DNA of 64,000 nt from Alphaproteobacteria bacterium (GTDB lineage: Bacteria > Pseudomonadota > Alphaproteobacteria > JACAEB01): assembly GCA_024236075.1 (NCBI GenBank), contig JACKLE010000007.1:1-64000 (forward strand), in the 5' to 3' direction. The translations under genes were made by a program, and so were the position numbers. Within the stretch, counting starts at the first letter, position 1. Each line of letters starts with the position of its first letter. The notes under the pieces were generated by a model, which was not told where the DNA came from, did not search any database, and saw nothing but the letters and a program-made list of their open reading frames with translations. This document shows, in pieces, positions 8,398 through 15,810 of the stretch.

Positions 8398-8705
8398 GCC
8401 GCTCTCTTCGCCGGCCGGGTGCGCCCCCCGGCACGCATGGACTCCCAATCGAGGGGCCCAGCCTAGTCGTCGAAGATTTAATGCGGCGTTATCCAAGACG
8501 AGCTTTGCTCGCGCCCTGGGGAGCACTGACGGAAATCCGCCGTGCAGCTTGGCGAGACCGCTCTCGCGCTTTATAAAGCAGCCAGTTGTCGGGGGTAGAC
8601 TTCACGACGGGGTTGTCGACCGCCTGCTTCCGCCGGACGGACGGGCGGCTGAACCGGGCTCTAAGGCCCTCGAAGCGTCGAGGGGCGCGGGCGGGCCGGT
8701 GGAGG
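8398..8705. promoter_or_regulatory. Divergent promoter region between the 465-aa gene and the XRE-type gene
   Basis: About 308 bases without a gene. It contains a perfect 12-bp palindrome GCTTTATAAAGC at 8568-8579, 125-140 bases before the XRE start. In this GC-rich setting that is a reasonable operator or -10 candidate. Nothing else is recognised. Confidence 0.4.
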
Positions 8706-9215
8706 ATGCGGGTGAAACCTAGAGATTTCAGGGACTGGCGCAAGACGCTGAAGCTGTCCCAGAAGGAAGCCGCGGACGCGCTCGGGCTGAAGCGCCGCGT
8801 GGTCCAATATTACGAGAAGGGCGAGAGGAACGGCGAGGAGGTGAAAATTCCTCGCACGGTTCAGCTCGCCTGCTGGGCCGTCTGGAAGGGCCACACCGGC
8901 AATTGGGACGGCCCCAGCCTCGCCGAGCACGGCAGCGAGGGCAACAAGAAGCGCAAGAAGAAGAAGGACGGCAAGAAGCGCGACAAGGAGCGCGATCTCC
9001 AGATCGCGATGGCCGCCAACGGCGCCGAGATGGCCGTGGCCGCCGAGGAGCCGGTCCGCAAGTCCAAGGTCAAGCACAAGGACAAGTCGGGCAAGAAGAC
9101 GCGCGCCCCCGAGGAGGCCGTCCTCGACGGCGCGCGCCGGCGCAAGGCCCGCCAGGGAAGCGGACAGCTCAAGCGCCGCAAGGGCCAGGGCGGCGGCAAA
9201 GCCGCCGCCGAATAG
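8706..9215 (+). CDS. XRE-type helix-turn-helix protein with Lys-rich tail
   Basis: About 170 residues. The N-terminal 60 contain a helix-turn-helix: WRKTLKLSQKEAADALGLKRRVVQYYEKGER. Residues about 85-165 are a low-complexity basic tail (NKKRKKKKDGKKRDKER and similar), which could bind nucleic acid non-specifically. GGAGG directly abuts the ATG, so the GTG two codons later (8712), 6 bases from GGAGG, may be the true start. The last codons lie inside a 33-bp tandem repeat. It may be a phage-type or island regulator because holin-like and cell wall hydrolase remnants follow. Confidence 0.75.
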   Translation: MRVKPRDFRDWRKTLKLSQKEAADALGLKRRVVQYYEKGERNGEEVKIPRTVQLACWAVWKGHTGNWDGPSLAEHGSEGNKKRKKKKDGKKRDKERDLQIAMAANGAEMAVAAEEPVRKSKVKHKDKSGKKTRAPEEAVLDGARRRKARQGSGQLKRRKGQGGGKAAAE

Positions 9216-9289
9216 GGCCGAGCCGGCGGCAAGGCCGCCGCCGAATAAGGCCAAGCCGGCGGCAAGGCCGCCGCCGAATAGAGCGGAGC
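9191..9289 (+). repeat. Three tandem 33-bp repeats, each with a hairpin and a stop codon
   Basis: Three copies of a 33-base unit (start 9191, 9224, 9257). Each contains the inverted repeat GGCGGC-AA(A/G)-GCCGCC followed by GAATAG or GAATAA. The first copy encodes the last residues and the stop codon of the XRE-type gene. The unit is 11 codons, so the same stop recurs in frame in copies 2 and 3. Each unit could act as a stem-loop, so the array may be a triple terminator. Confidence 0.85.
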
Positions 9290-9316
9290 CGGCTCCGCAC
9301 GCCGGGGGAAGGACGC

Positions 9317-9544
9317 TCAGGCGTCGCTTTGGGGCGCTTTGTCCTTCGCCCGCCCGATGTTGAGCGCGAGCATCTCGATCACGCGGTAGAGCCGGCCGAC
9401 CCAGCGATCGTCCGCGGGCGTCGGCGTGAGCGCGGTGACGGCCGAGGCCGCCGTGACGACCGCGAAGGCGAGATTGAGCCAGGCCGGGGTCTGATCGAAG
9501 GGCGCAAGGACGAGGTTTGCGAAGGACTCCATCGCAGTCTCCAT
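9317..9544 (-). CDS. Small holin-like membrane protein
   Basis: 75 residues with one clear membrane segment AWLNLAFAVVTAASAVTAL (about 21-39) and a charged C-terminal half. It lies directly downstream of a truncated cell wall hydrolase on the same strand, an arrangement that recalls holin-endolysin lysis pairs. Holin function is an inference from size, topology and context. It begins METAMESFANLV at the first ATG. Confidence 0.5.
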   Translation of the reverse strand: METAMESFANLVLAPFDQTPAWLNLAFAVVTAASAVTALTPTPADDRWVGRLYRVIEMLALNIGRAKDKAPQSDA

Positions 9545-9609
9545 GGTGAGGCCGCCGGCGCGAAGGCCGGCGGCGGGTTGAAGCGGAAAATTGGGGGACC
9601 GGCGCGCGC

Positions 9610-9975
9610 TCAGCCGCGCGGGTCGCCGCCCGCCAAAGCGAGGCTCCGGCCGCCCGGCATGCGATAGAAGCAGAGGCGCCCGAGGAGGGCCGTCGCCCGG
9701 CACGCATGGGCCCAGGCCGGCTCCTCGGCGTGCGGATGGTAGCGCGTCGCGCCGTGTGTCGGGTCGGCGAGGTCGCCCGACCAGACGCGGCAGGCGATGG
9801 CGACCGCGCGCGCGAAAGCCGGGTCGGCGAGATCGGGCCGCGGAAGGGCGCCCTCCCGCAGAATGCCCGCGCATGCCTCGCGCAGGCGCGCGATCGGGGG
9901 CTTGGCCGGCTCGACGGACAGGAGCTCGTCGAGCGCCCGATTGCGGATGGTCCAGGCGACGGCGACCTGGCAGAG
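9610..9975 (-). pseudogene. Cell wall hydrolase (SleB type), C-terminal fragment cut by IS
   Basis: An open frame of 121 codons runs from the IS edge to a stop codon without a start. It reads QVAVAWTIRNRALDELL, then ACRVWSGDLADPTHGATRYH and FYRMPGG, which are diagnostic for SleB-type peptidoglycan hydrolases (GQxAVAxVIxNR and the Trp/Asp/His block). The N-terminal half, with the catalytic Glu of the GEARGE motif, is missing exactly where the IS3-family element begins. I do not find that half on the other side of the IS, so sequence has been lost or moved as well as interrupted. Confidence 0.8.
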
Positions 9976-10048
9976 TGCCCTACCCCCTCTGAAGTGGTCC
10001 TGGGACTATGATAGTCGGACCCTGAGAGTGGAGGCTTGTGATGCCGCG

Positions 10049-10537
10049 ATGAAGGCAAACGGCAGAAGAAATATTGGGAAGCTGCGTGAGGTTGAGGTCC
10101 GGATCGGCCGGGGCATGACGGTTCAAGTGGTGATCCGTGGGATCGGCGTGACCGAGCAGACCTACTACCGCTGGCGCAAAGAATATGGCGGCCTGAAGCT
10201 GGATCAGGCCAAACGGTTGAAGGACCTTGAGAGAGAGAGAGTAGAGAACGCCCGGCTGAAGAAAGCCGTCGCCGATCTGACACTCGACAAGATGATTTTG
10301 ACTGAGGCCGCCTCGGGAAACTGGCAGGGCCCTCGCGCCGCCGGAAGTTCATCGACCATGCCTGCGAGAAGCTCGGTGTCTCCGGACGCCGGGCGTGCCA
10401 GGCGGTCGGCCAGCATCGCTCGACGCAGTGGCGAGCGCCGAGGAAGGCCGACGACGGAGACACGCCGACGGCGACGATCATACGCCTCGCGACGCGCTTC
10501 GGGCGTTACGGCTAACGACGCATCACGGCGTTGTTGA
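10049..10537 (+). pseudogene. IS3 copy 1 orfA, altered N-terminus and no normal stop
   Basis: IS3-type OrfA DNA-binding protein. It reads LREVEVRIGRGMTVQVVIRGIGVTEQTYYRWRKEYGG (in pieces) with the helix-turn-helix and the leucine-zipper-like end. Relative to copy 2 one T is missing near 10071, so the first residues come from another frame (MKANGRRN instead of the usual RHTAEE-I-I). The usual ending SGNF-stop has become SGNWQ, so translation runs on about 70 codons into orfB sequence in the wrong frame. Confidence 0.75.
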
Positions 10538-11172
10538 GAGCTGAAGGCTGGCGGGTGAACCACAAGCGTGTTGCGCGCATCTGGCGGCGCGAGAGCCTGA
10601 AAGTGCCGGCGCGACACAAGAAGCGCGGCCGTCTCTGGCTCAATGACGGCTCGTGCATTCGCTTGCGGCCAATGCATCGCAACCATGTCTGGGCCTATGA
10701 CTTCGTCGAGGACAGAACGCGCGACGGGCGCAAGATCCGCATGCTCACGGTGATCGACGAGTTCACGCGGGAATGCCTTGCGATCGAAGTGAACCGCCGC
10801 CTTAACAGCCAGGACGTTCTCGCAGTTCTGGCGCGGCTGTTCCTTGCGTGCGGCGTCCCTGGACATATTCGCAGCGACAATGGCTCCGAGTTCACAGCGA
10901 AGGCCGTCAGGAAGTGGCTCGCAATCATGAACGCGAAGACGCTCTACATCGAACCCGGAAGCCCATGGGAGAACGGCTACAATGAATCGTTCAACGGGAA
11001 ATTGCGCGACGAATGTCTTAACACGGAGCTATTTTACTCGCTTCGCGAGGCGTAGATCCTCATCGAGGACTGGCGGCGTGAATATAATGCGATCCGACCC
11101 CATTCCTCGCTCGGATATCGTCCGCCGGCGCCGGAAACCTTTCAGCCGGCCAATCCGGCCTGCGCAATCTGA
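10330..11172 (+). pseudogene. IS3 copy 1 orfB transposase, two in-frame stops
   Basis: rve/DDE transposase of the IS3 family. The frame reads FIDHACEKLGVSGRRACQ, then YG-stop-RRITALLRAEGWRVNHKRV, HVWAYDFVEDRT, DNGSEFTAKAVRKWL and PGSPWENGYNESFNGKLRDE. TAA at 10513-10515 replaces the Tyr codon of the conserved YGYRRI, and TAG at 11053-11055 replaces the Gln of REAQ. The catalytic D-D-E residues are still present, so inactivation is recent and by point mutation. Confidence 0.85.
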
Positions 11173-11355
11173 AAGCTCCAACCGGATCAGCCTTCCGCCG
11201 AAGCACGCTTTTCTGTTACATAGAACCCGGCTGCGCATACGGGGGCAGGTCACTTCCGCCCACCCAACCCAGGGTAGACTTGCGTCGGTTCTTGTGTAGA
11301 GTTTCTATCCTGCCTAGACGGAAGCCGATGTTTCTCACCAAGGTAGCCGGAGATC

Positions 11356-11571
11356 ATGACAACAGAATCAGGCTCGAAAGGTAGCCGCAAAACGAACCTC
11401 GTCTACCTGCAACTGCTGGCGCAAGGTGAGGCTTTGAACCCGAGACACGCGGAAATGCCAAGTTCTGAGGAGGGTCTTGCGCTCGTGAGAGCCTTCTATG
11501 GAATTCGACATCGCGCGGATCGAGCGAAGGTCATCGAGCTGGCACAAAAGCTTTTGAAGATTGCCAACTGA
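11356..11571 (+). CDS. Small protein resembling the C-terminal tail of XRE regulators (1)
   Basis: 71 residues, GGAG 5 bases before the ATG. The second half EMPSSEEGLALVRAFYGIRHRADRAK (in pieces) followed by VIELAQKLL matches the pattern at the C-terminus of alphaproteobacterial XRE regulators (compare VRNFSEIQDAHIRSAVSSLV in the gene at 58 kb). No helix-turn-helix is present. It is a paralogue of the next gene. The function is unknown; a dimerisation or antagonist role is possible. Base composition is lower in GC than the core genes. Confidence 0.6.
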   Translation: MTTESGSKGSRKTNLVYLQLLAQGEALNPRHAEMPSSEEGLALVRAFYGIRHRADRAKVIELAQKLLKIAN

Positions 11572-11619
11572 CCGCAGGAACATTTGCGACGAAGGCCCTC
11601 ATCTCGAAGCGAGGTCAAT

Positions 11620-11820
11620 GTGACAGAGGACAACGAGAAGGGGCCACGACGTGTTTGGCTTGCATCCGAATTCGACATTGACCCCGCGCCGAACATTGAA
11701 ATGCCTTCGCCAGAGGAAGGATTGGAACTTCTACGAGCGTTCTTCCGTATTAGGACAAAGAAAGATAGGGTTGCCGTCGTCGAACTGGCTCGGTCGCTTT
11801 TGGGTGAAAGCACACGTTGA
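11620..11820 (+). CDS. Small protein resembling the C-terminal tail of XRE regulators (2)
   Basis: 66 residues from a GTG preceded by GAGG at 6 bases. Its core IEMPSPEEGLELLRAFFRI and VAVVELARSLL is clearly homologous to the preceding small gene (AEMPSSEEGLALVRAFYGI, VIELAQKLL), so the pair is a tandem duplication. Like its neighbour it has no DNA-binding head. No further function can be assigned. Confidence 0.55.
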   Translation: MTEDNEKGPRRVWLASEFDIDPAPNIEMPSPEEGLELLRAFFRIRTKKDRVAVVELARSLLGESTR

Positions 11821-11905
11821 CACCAAGAGCGTCACATTGGAGGGACTGGTAGTCCTCGACCCTGCTAAGCTGTTCTATCCTCTACAAATTTGCCCGATGC
11901 CCAGC

Positions 11906-12139
11906 TCAATTGAGTTTGAGTTTGCTGTCTCCAATGTCAGTAACAAGATGAGCGCCATCGCTATCGTCTGTTAGTCTGAGTTCGCGAACGGCCTCTAGCC
12001 GCGCCATTTCGAGAAGGTAGGCCAATAGCCCGAGGTCACACTTTCCCGCTAGTGCTTTCAGAGCAGTGGTGAGTTCGGAAATGTGAACCAAAGCGTTGTG
12101 ACGTTCGCATTCGTTTTGCCATTCATATTCTGATGACAT
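11906..12139 (-). CDS. Small hypothetical protein
   Basis: 77 residues, MSSEYEWQNECERHNAL at the start, with an amphipathic helical core LGLLAYLLEMARLEAVREL. Small proteins with a similar 'LLAYxLEMAxLEA' core occur in rhizobial genomes, often beside quorum-sensing or regulatory genes, but I cannot name the family. A weak AGGGA precedes the ATG. It lies just downstream of the phyH-like gene on the same strand and could be the last gene of the luxR-luxI-phyH unit. Confidence 0.5.
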   Translation of the reverse strand: MSSEYEWQNECERHNALVHISELTTALKALAGKCDLGLLAYLLEMARLEAVRELRLTDDSDGAHLVTDIGDSKLKLN

Positions 12140-12174
12140 GTTCTCATTCCCTATCTCTATCGGCCCCGCGCGAT

Positions 12175-13074
12175 CTATGCTGCCGCGCGCCCGTCGCTGG
12201 GCTTGAGGAAACCGCTGAGAATTCTGTCCATCTCGGGCGACAGGACGTCGTCTGCGGAGATATCAGCCGATCCCTGCAGCGGCAGTAGGTCCATTGGATC
12301 TCGGCATTCAAATAGCCCGAGGTTGGGGCGGTGAGCGGCATAGCCAATCAACGAGGCTAGTTCCGGTGGCAGATTGCGAGCGACATCAAGAGGCACTGCG
12401 AGGTATTGATTTTCATACTGACGGAGCCAGCCCAGATTGTAGCCCATTACAACTCCGATCCGGGGTTCGTTGGAGTTGTTTGCTCCCGCTCCGTGGACAG
12501 TCGAACCAAGATAGAGCAGGGCGCTGCCCGGCTGCATCTCAGCTGCCACGGGTTCAATATCCCTTTGTGCGTTTGTTGCACTCCATAGGTGGCTTCCCGG
12601 GACGACGTGGGTCCCGCCGTTCTCCCTTGTGAACTTCGTAAGGGCCCACATCACGTTCACCATGGGCTCGATCGCGGCAGGACAGTACGGATACATCCCG
12701 CGGTCCCTATGCAGGACCTGCGCGATTTCGCCTGGCAACACGGCGATTGCCTGAGTGATGTGCAGCTGAAACCGCTCACATTGCGTGAGAGTCAGCGACA
12801 TGGTTCTCAGGATCGATGCTTGCAGAGCGAGAACGTGCGTAGACGGACTCTTGGCGACGAGTCCGTTTACACGTTTCGTATTTAGTCCAACAAAGATGCC
12901 CTGACCTGGCGGAGTCTTCTCCAGTAGAGGCGCTATCTCCTTTTCAATGGCGTCCATCTGCGCTGCCGGCGTTAAGCCCTCGACAATGACACAGCCTGAT
13001 TGGACTAGTTGGGCCCGGATATCCTCGGGCGGCGCATCGGCGCCGAGGCGAGGAACGCCCTGACTCGCTGTCAT
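12175..13074 (-). CDS. Phytanoyl-CoA dioxygenase (PhyH) family oxygenase
   Basis: 299 residues, the usual length. The iron(II)/2-oxoglutarate facial triad is visible: His122 and Asp124 in LHRDRG and His194 in STVHGAGANN, with Arg205 in EPRIG as the 2-oxoglutarate anchor. The PhyH signature NGGTHVVPGSHLW lies near 152-164. PhyH enzymes hydroxylate acyl-CoAs or other substrates, often at C-2. Its ATG immediately follows the luxI stop codon (zero spacing), so the two are translationally coupled. I infer that it modifies the acyl chain of the homoserine lactone or its precursor. Confidence 0.88.
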   Translation of the reverse strand: MTASQGVPRLGADAPPEDIRAQLVQSGCVIVEGLTPAAQMDAIEKEIAPLLEKTPPGQGIFVGLNTKRVNGLVAKSPSTHVLALQASILRTMSLTLTQCERFQLHITQAIAVLPGEIAQVLHRDRGMYPYCPAAIEPMVNVMWALTKFTRENGGTHVVPGSHLWSATNAQRDIEPVAAEMQPGSALLYLGSTVHGAGANNSNEPRIGVVMGYNLGWLRQYENQYLAVPLDVARNLPPELASLIGYAAHRPNLGLFECRDPMDLLPLQGSADISADDVLSPEMDRILSGFLKPSDGRAAA

Positions 13075-13749
13075 CTAGGCCGCCCGCTGCTGGTGCTTCT
13101 TGAGGACGTCGGCATGAACGGTGCGCGCGGCAATGATGCCTTCCGCCGATACGATGGGTTCCTTCAAGCCCAGGAATGCTCGAACGGACTCAAGGCTGAG
13201 GTCTTCAAAGTCGACTTTGACGCCTATGACCTCCAGGTCACCCATGGTCACGGGAAGACCCATCGCGGTTGCCTTGAAGCCGGTCGCCACCATTCTCTGA
13301 AAGCGCCAGAGCTCGACCACGGCTGTCACGCCCTTCAATCCGAGTGCGCAGGCGGTTTCCAGCCACCCGATGTGAATTTCGATCGTGACCGGGTTGGGTC
13401 GGCCGAGCTTCTTTGTCTCCGGCGCAACGACGATACGGCTGACGTCATAGATCTCCGGATCGCTGGGAACTCCATAGCGATCAAAAAGGTTCGGAAAATG
13501 CTTGGCTGACAGCGTCGTCAGATTTGACGCAGCGAGTCGAACGCAACCGACAACTCCATCGCATTCGGCACGCGTGCTGACAACGTAGATTGTGTGTGCG
13601 TGGTCACTTTCGTCAATGTCGCGGCCATCGGGCTTGTAGACCTCTTCCCAACCCATCTGTTCAAAGAGGACTCGATGACGAAGGCGAAACATCTGGTCGA
13701 ATTTGACTTCGTGTTCATGACGGTTGCCGCTCGTTAGGATTGTGATCAT
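13075..13749 (-). CDS. Acyl-homoserine-lactone synthase, LuxI family
   Basis: 224 residues. The conserved LuxI residues are present: Arg24 in FRLRHRV, Phe29, Trp34 in MGWEEV, Asp46 and Asp49 in DIDESDH, Arg71 in VGCVRL, and Ser104-Arg105 in YDVSR. The usual Glu of the E-x-S-R motif is Asp102, a conservative change. The enzyme makes an AHL from S-adenosylmethionine and an acyl donor. The start is the ATG after GGAGGG; upstream in-frame ATGs add residues unlike LuxI. It lies 84 bases downstream of luxR on the same strand. GC content is lower than in the core genes, which suggests acquisition. Confidence 0.92.
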   Translation of the reverse strand: MITILTSGNRHEHEVKFDQMFRLRHRVLFEQMGWEEVYKPDGRDIDESDHAHTIYVVSTRAECDGVVGCVRLAASNLTTLSAKHFPNLFDRYGVPSDPEIYDVSRIVVAPETKKLGRPNPVTIEIHIGWLETACALGLKGVTAVVELWRFQRMVATGFKATAMGLPVTMGDLEVIGVKVDFEDLSLESVRAFLGLKEPIVSAEGIIAARTVHADVLKKHQQRAA

Positions 13750-13787
13750 CAAACCCTCCATGAATTGTAGACGGAGGGAATTGGACG

Positions 13788-13804
13788 CGAACCGATGGCG
13801 TTCG
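13788..13804. promoter_or_regulatory. Candidate lux-box-like inverted repeat before luxI
   Basis: CGAAC-N7-GTTCG, 5-bp perfect arms, lies about 40 bases before the luxI start codon, where LuxR-type regulators normally bind. The arms are short and the spacing is not the textbook 20-bp lux box, so this is only a candidate. Confidence 0.3.
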
Positions 13805-13833
13805 GCCATTCTCTGAACGGAGGTAATTTGTGT

Positions 13834-14556
13834 TCAGATTCGGAGGAGGCGATGCCTCAACGCCTCGATCACCGCGGATATTCGTCGCTTTGCGCCGAGC
13901 TTTCGCTTCGCGTTCTCGACGTGCATATGGACAGTGGTCTCGCTAATCGTAAGAATTTCTCCGATCTCGGAATCTGATCGCCCTGTTGCAACCCAAGCTA
14001 AGATTTCGCGCTCGCGTCCGGTTAGGTTTGGTGCCTGCTCAATCAACGGATTTGCGAGGCTCAGGATTCGTGCATGTGTGTAGACACCGAGCAAACGGAG
14101 TATTTGCGAAACAGATGGGTCGTCATCGACGCGTGGGCCCGCAAATGCCGCTGCAGCGAAGTAGCCGTTAGGCCCTAGAATTGGAAATGCGTAGCCATCC
14201 GAGAGGCCAAACTCCTTCCCCTCGTTCAATATCTGCCATCCCTTGGTCCTTGGCCTTGTCTTTTCACGAATTTCTTTCCACGGGATACCACCCCCCCCTT
14301 CCATCAATGTCGTAACTACTGGATCAAAATATCTATATTTATTTACGAAATACCTATTTCTCCATTCTAAATCATAGTTCAACATCCACCCGTGATCGCG
14401 TGATACTAGTCCTGCAAGGGGGCATACGACAAAATATTCTATACCGAACGCATTTAAATTTTTTTCGATCAACGCCTTAAGTTCTGTTTCTGTCGTGGCA
14501 CCTTCCATGTTCTCAAGAAGATCGAAGAATTTCTTTTTTGCGGTCGCGTCTGACAT
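13834..14556 (-). CDS. LuxR-family autoinducer-binding transcriptional regulator
   Basis: 240 residues. The N-terminal autoinducer-binding domain has the conserved W-x3-Y ... Y-x-DPV block (WRNRYFVNKYRYFDPVV, about 65-82) and GIPW. The C-terminal GerE-type helix-turn-helix runs LTGREREILAWVATGRSDSE and TVHMHVENAKRKLG. It should bind the AHL made by the adjacent synthase and control luxI. It lies upstream of luxI on the same strand. The first 80 codons are notably AT-rich for this genome. Confidence 0.92.
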   Translation of the reverse strand: MSDATAKKKFFDLLENMEGATTETELKALIEKNLNAFGIEYFVVCPLAGLVSRDHGWMLNYDLEWRNRYFVNKYRYFDPVVTTLMEGGGGIPWKEIREKTRPRTKGWQILNEGKEFGLSDGYAFPILGPNGYFAAAAFAGPRVDDDPSVSQILRLLGVYTHARILSLANPLIEQAPNLTGREREILAWVATGRSDSEIGEILTISETTVHMHVENAKRKLGAKRRISAVIEALRHRLLRI

Positions 14557-14715
14557 TGTGTTCTCGATCTTGCCTGGCCCAGCTTGAACATCATCGTATT
14601 GATGCGCATCCTGCGTGCCTGGGCAACAGGGGTCGAATTGTAAGTCCGTATGATGAACGTTTACATGACGGACTGTCCTAGTTGATCGCCATTTCGGACT
14701 GGCTAGGTAGGGGAC

Positions 14716-15021
14716 TCATTTGATCCACGCGACGACGATGGCTGCGAGAGCGATTGCGGAGATGTAGTTTTGCGCGAGACGGTCATATCGCGTTGCGATG
14801 CGCCGCCAGTTTTTGAGCTTGCAGAACAGTCTCTCCACGACGTTGCGTCGTTTGTAGGCCGTTTCGTCGAGCGGATAGGGGACGGTGCGGGAGGCCGTTG
14901 AGGGAATGACGGCCTTGATCGTTCTGCTCTTGAGGTAGGAGCGAAAATGCTCCGCGTCATAGGCTCTATCGGCAAGCAGCCGCTTTGGGGCCAGGACCGC
15001 GTCGACGAGCGGCTTGGCCAT
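14716..15021 (-). CDS. IS427-group transposase, second frame (OrfB)
   Basis: 101 residues from the first in-frame ATG, reading LLADRAYDAEHFRSYL and ERLFCKLKNWRRIATRYDRL, which contain the second Asp and the Glu of the DDE triad. The frame is open upstream to about 15110 (TSKIHCLADDCGRPVAFALT), overlapping OrfA. The A-run at 15096-15099 (CAAAAT on the coding strand) is a plausible programmed frameshift site, as known in this IS group. No lesion is visible, so the IS may be active. Confidence 0.85.
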   Translation of the reverse strand: MAKPLVDAVLAPKRLLADRAYDAEHFRSYLKSRTIKAVIPSTASRTVPYPLDETAYKRRNVVERLFCKLKNWRRIATRYDRLAQNYISAIALAAIVVAWIK

Positions 15022-15047
15022 GGTGATGTCGGCGACATTGCCCGGCG

Positions 15048-15473
15048 TCAGGGCGAAGGCGACCGGCCTGCCGCAATCATCGGCCAGACAGTGGATTTTG
15101 CTTGTTCTGCCGCCGCGCGAGCGCCCAATCGCTTGCGCTTCCTCCCCCTTTTTCCGCCTGCGGCGGAGCGGTGGGCTTTGACATGGCTGCTATCGAGCGA
15201 CAGCTCTTCGGGGACAGGTCCTGCGGCCGCCATTTTGGCGAACAGGCGTTGCCAGACCCCTCGGGCAGACCATCGATTGTAGCGGTTGTAGATCGTCGTA
15301 TAGGGTCCGTACTCGGACGGACAATCCCGCCACCGGCATCCGGTCTTGAGAACATGCAGGATGCCGCTCATCACGCGCCGGTCATCCACACGCGGCTTGC
15401 CCGGCTTTCCGCGCGGCAGATGCGGGTCGATGAGAGCCCAGGCTTCGTCGGACAGCCAAAACAGATGCGACAT
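15048..15473 (-). CDS. IS427-group transposase, first frame (OrfA)
   Basis: 141 residues, MSHLFWLSDEAWALIDPHLP, then the typical core HVLKTGCRWRDCPSEYGP and LDSSHVKAHRSAAGGKRG. It holds the N-terminal domain and the first catalytic Asp region of an IS5/IS427 transposase. The frame ends shortly after an A-run, where a shift into OrfB would give the full-length enzyme. Confidence 0.88.
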   Translation of the reverse strand: MSHLFWLSDEAWALIDPHLPRGKPGKPRVDDRRVMSGILHVLKTGCRWRDCPSEYGPYTTIYNRYNRWSARGVWQRLFAKMAAAGPVPEELSLDSSHVKAHRSAAGGKRGRKRKRLGARAAAEQAKSTVWPMIAAGRSPSP

Positions 15474-15554
15474 CTCGGTCTCCTCGGGTAGTCGAACCCA
15501 AAAGGAAACTGATTTGCACAAAGAATCAATGCTTTGTATGAGTTCCCAACCTAG

Positions 15555-15752
15555 GGCGTACTTCGCAATTGTTGCTGCGTTCGGCGGGTTCATTTGGTCC
15601 GTGAGGGTGGTGCAGATGGGACAGGTTGAGACCCGTGAGCGCAGCTGGCGATTGACGCGCACGTCGAGCATACCCATTCGCATGCCGCCGCTCGGGTGGT
15701 CGCGCTTCAGCGGGTCGACGACGAGGAGGGTGCAGTCGTTTGGACGCGCATC
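15555..15752 (-). pseudogene. Truncated gene remnant interrupted by the IS5 element
   Basis: A 66-codon open frame runs into the IS edge: TLLVVDPLKRDHPSGGMRMG, MLDVRVNRQLRSRVSTCP, NPPNAATIAKYAL. An ATG lies at 15683. It continues in frame through the IS end into OrfA, so it could extend that protein by 70 residues. The protein is not recognised. It may be a piece of a larger lost gene. Confidence 0.35.
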
Positions 15753-15810
15753 CTAAGAGCGACTGTTTGGCTTTCAGATGGCAGCGATCACGGCGAATTG
15801 CAGCGACTGT

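Larger units (their letters stand above)
9976..11252 (+). mobile_element. IS3-family element, copy 1 (IS407-like), degenerate
   Basis: 1277 bp. The left end TGCCCTACCCCC is matched by TGACCTGCCCCC (reverse complement of the right end), 10 of 12 bases. It holds orfA and orfB typical of IS3, but orfB has two nonsense codons. No target duplication is visible (AGAG left, CTTC right), which suggests a rearrangement after insertion. The first 240 or so bases are almost identical to copy 2 at 16.1 kb; the remainder is not. Confidence 0.85.
14707..15550 (-). mobile_element. IS5-family element, IS427 group
   Basis: 844 bp with imperfect terminal inverted repeats (GTAGGGGACTCAT on the left against GTTGGGAACTCAT from the right). 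It is flanked on both sides by CTAG, the target duplication typical of the IS427 group. Two overlapping frames encode the transposase. The flanks suggest it inserted into an open reading frame, part of which survives on the right. Confidence 0.9.
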
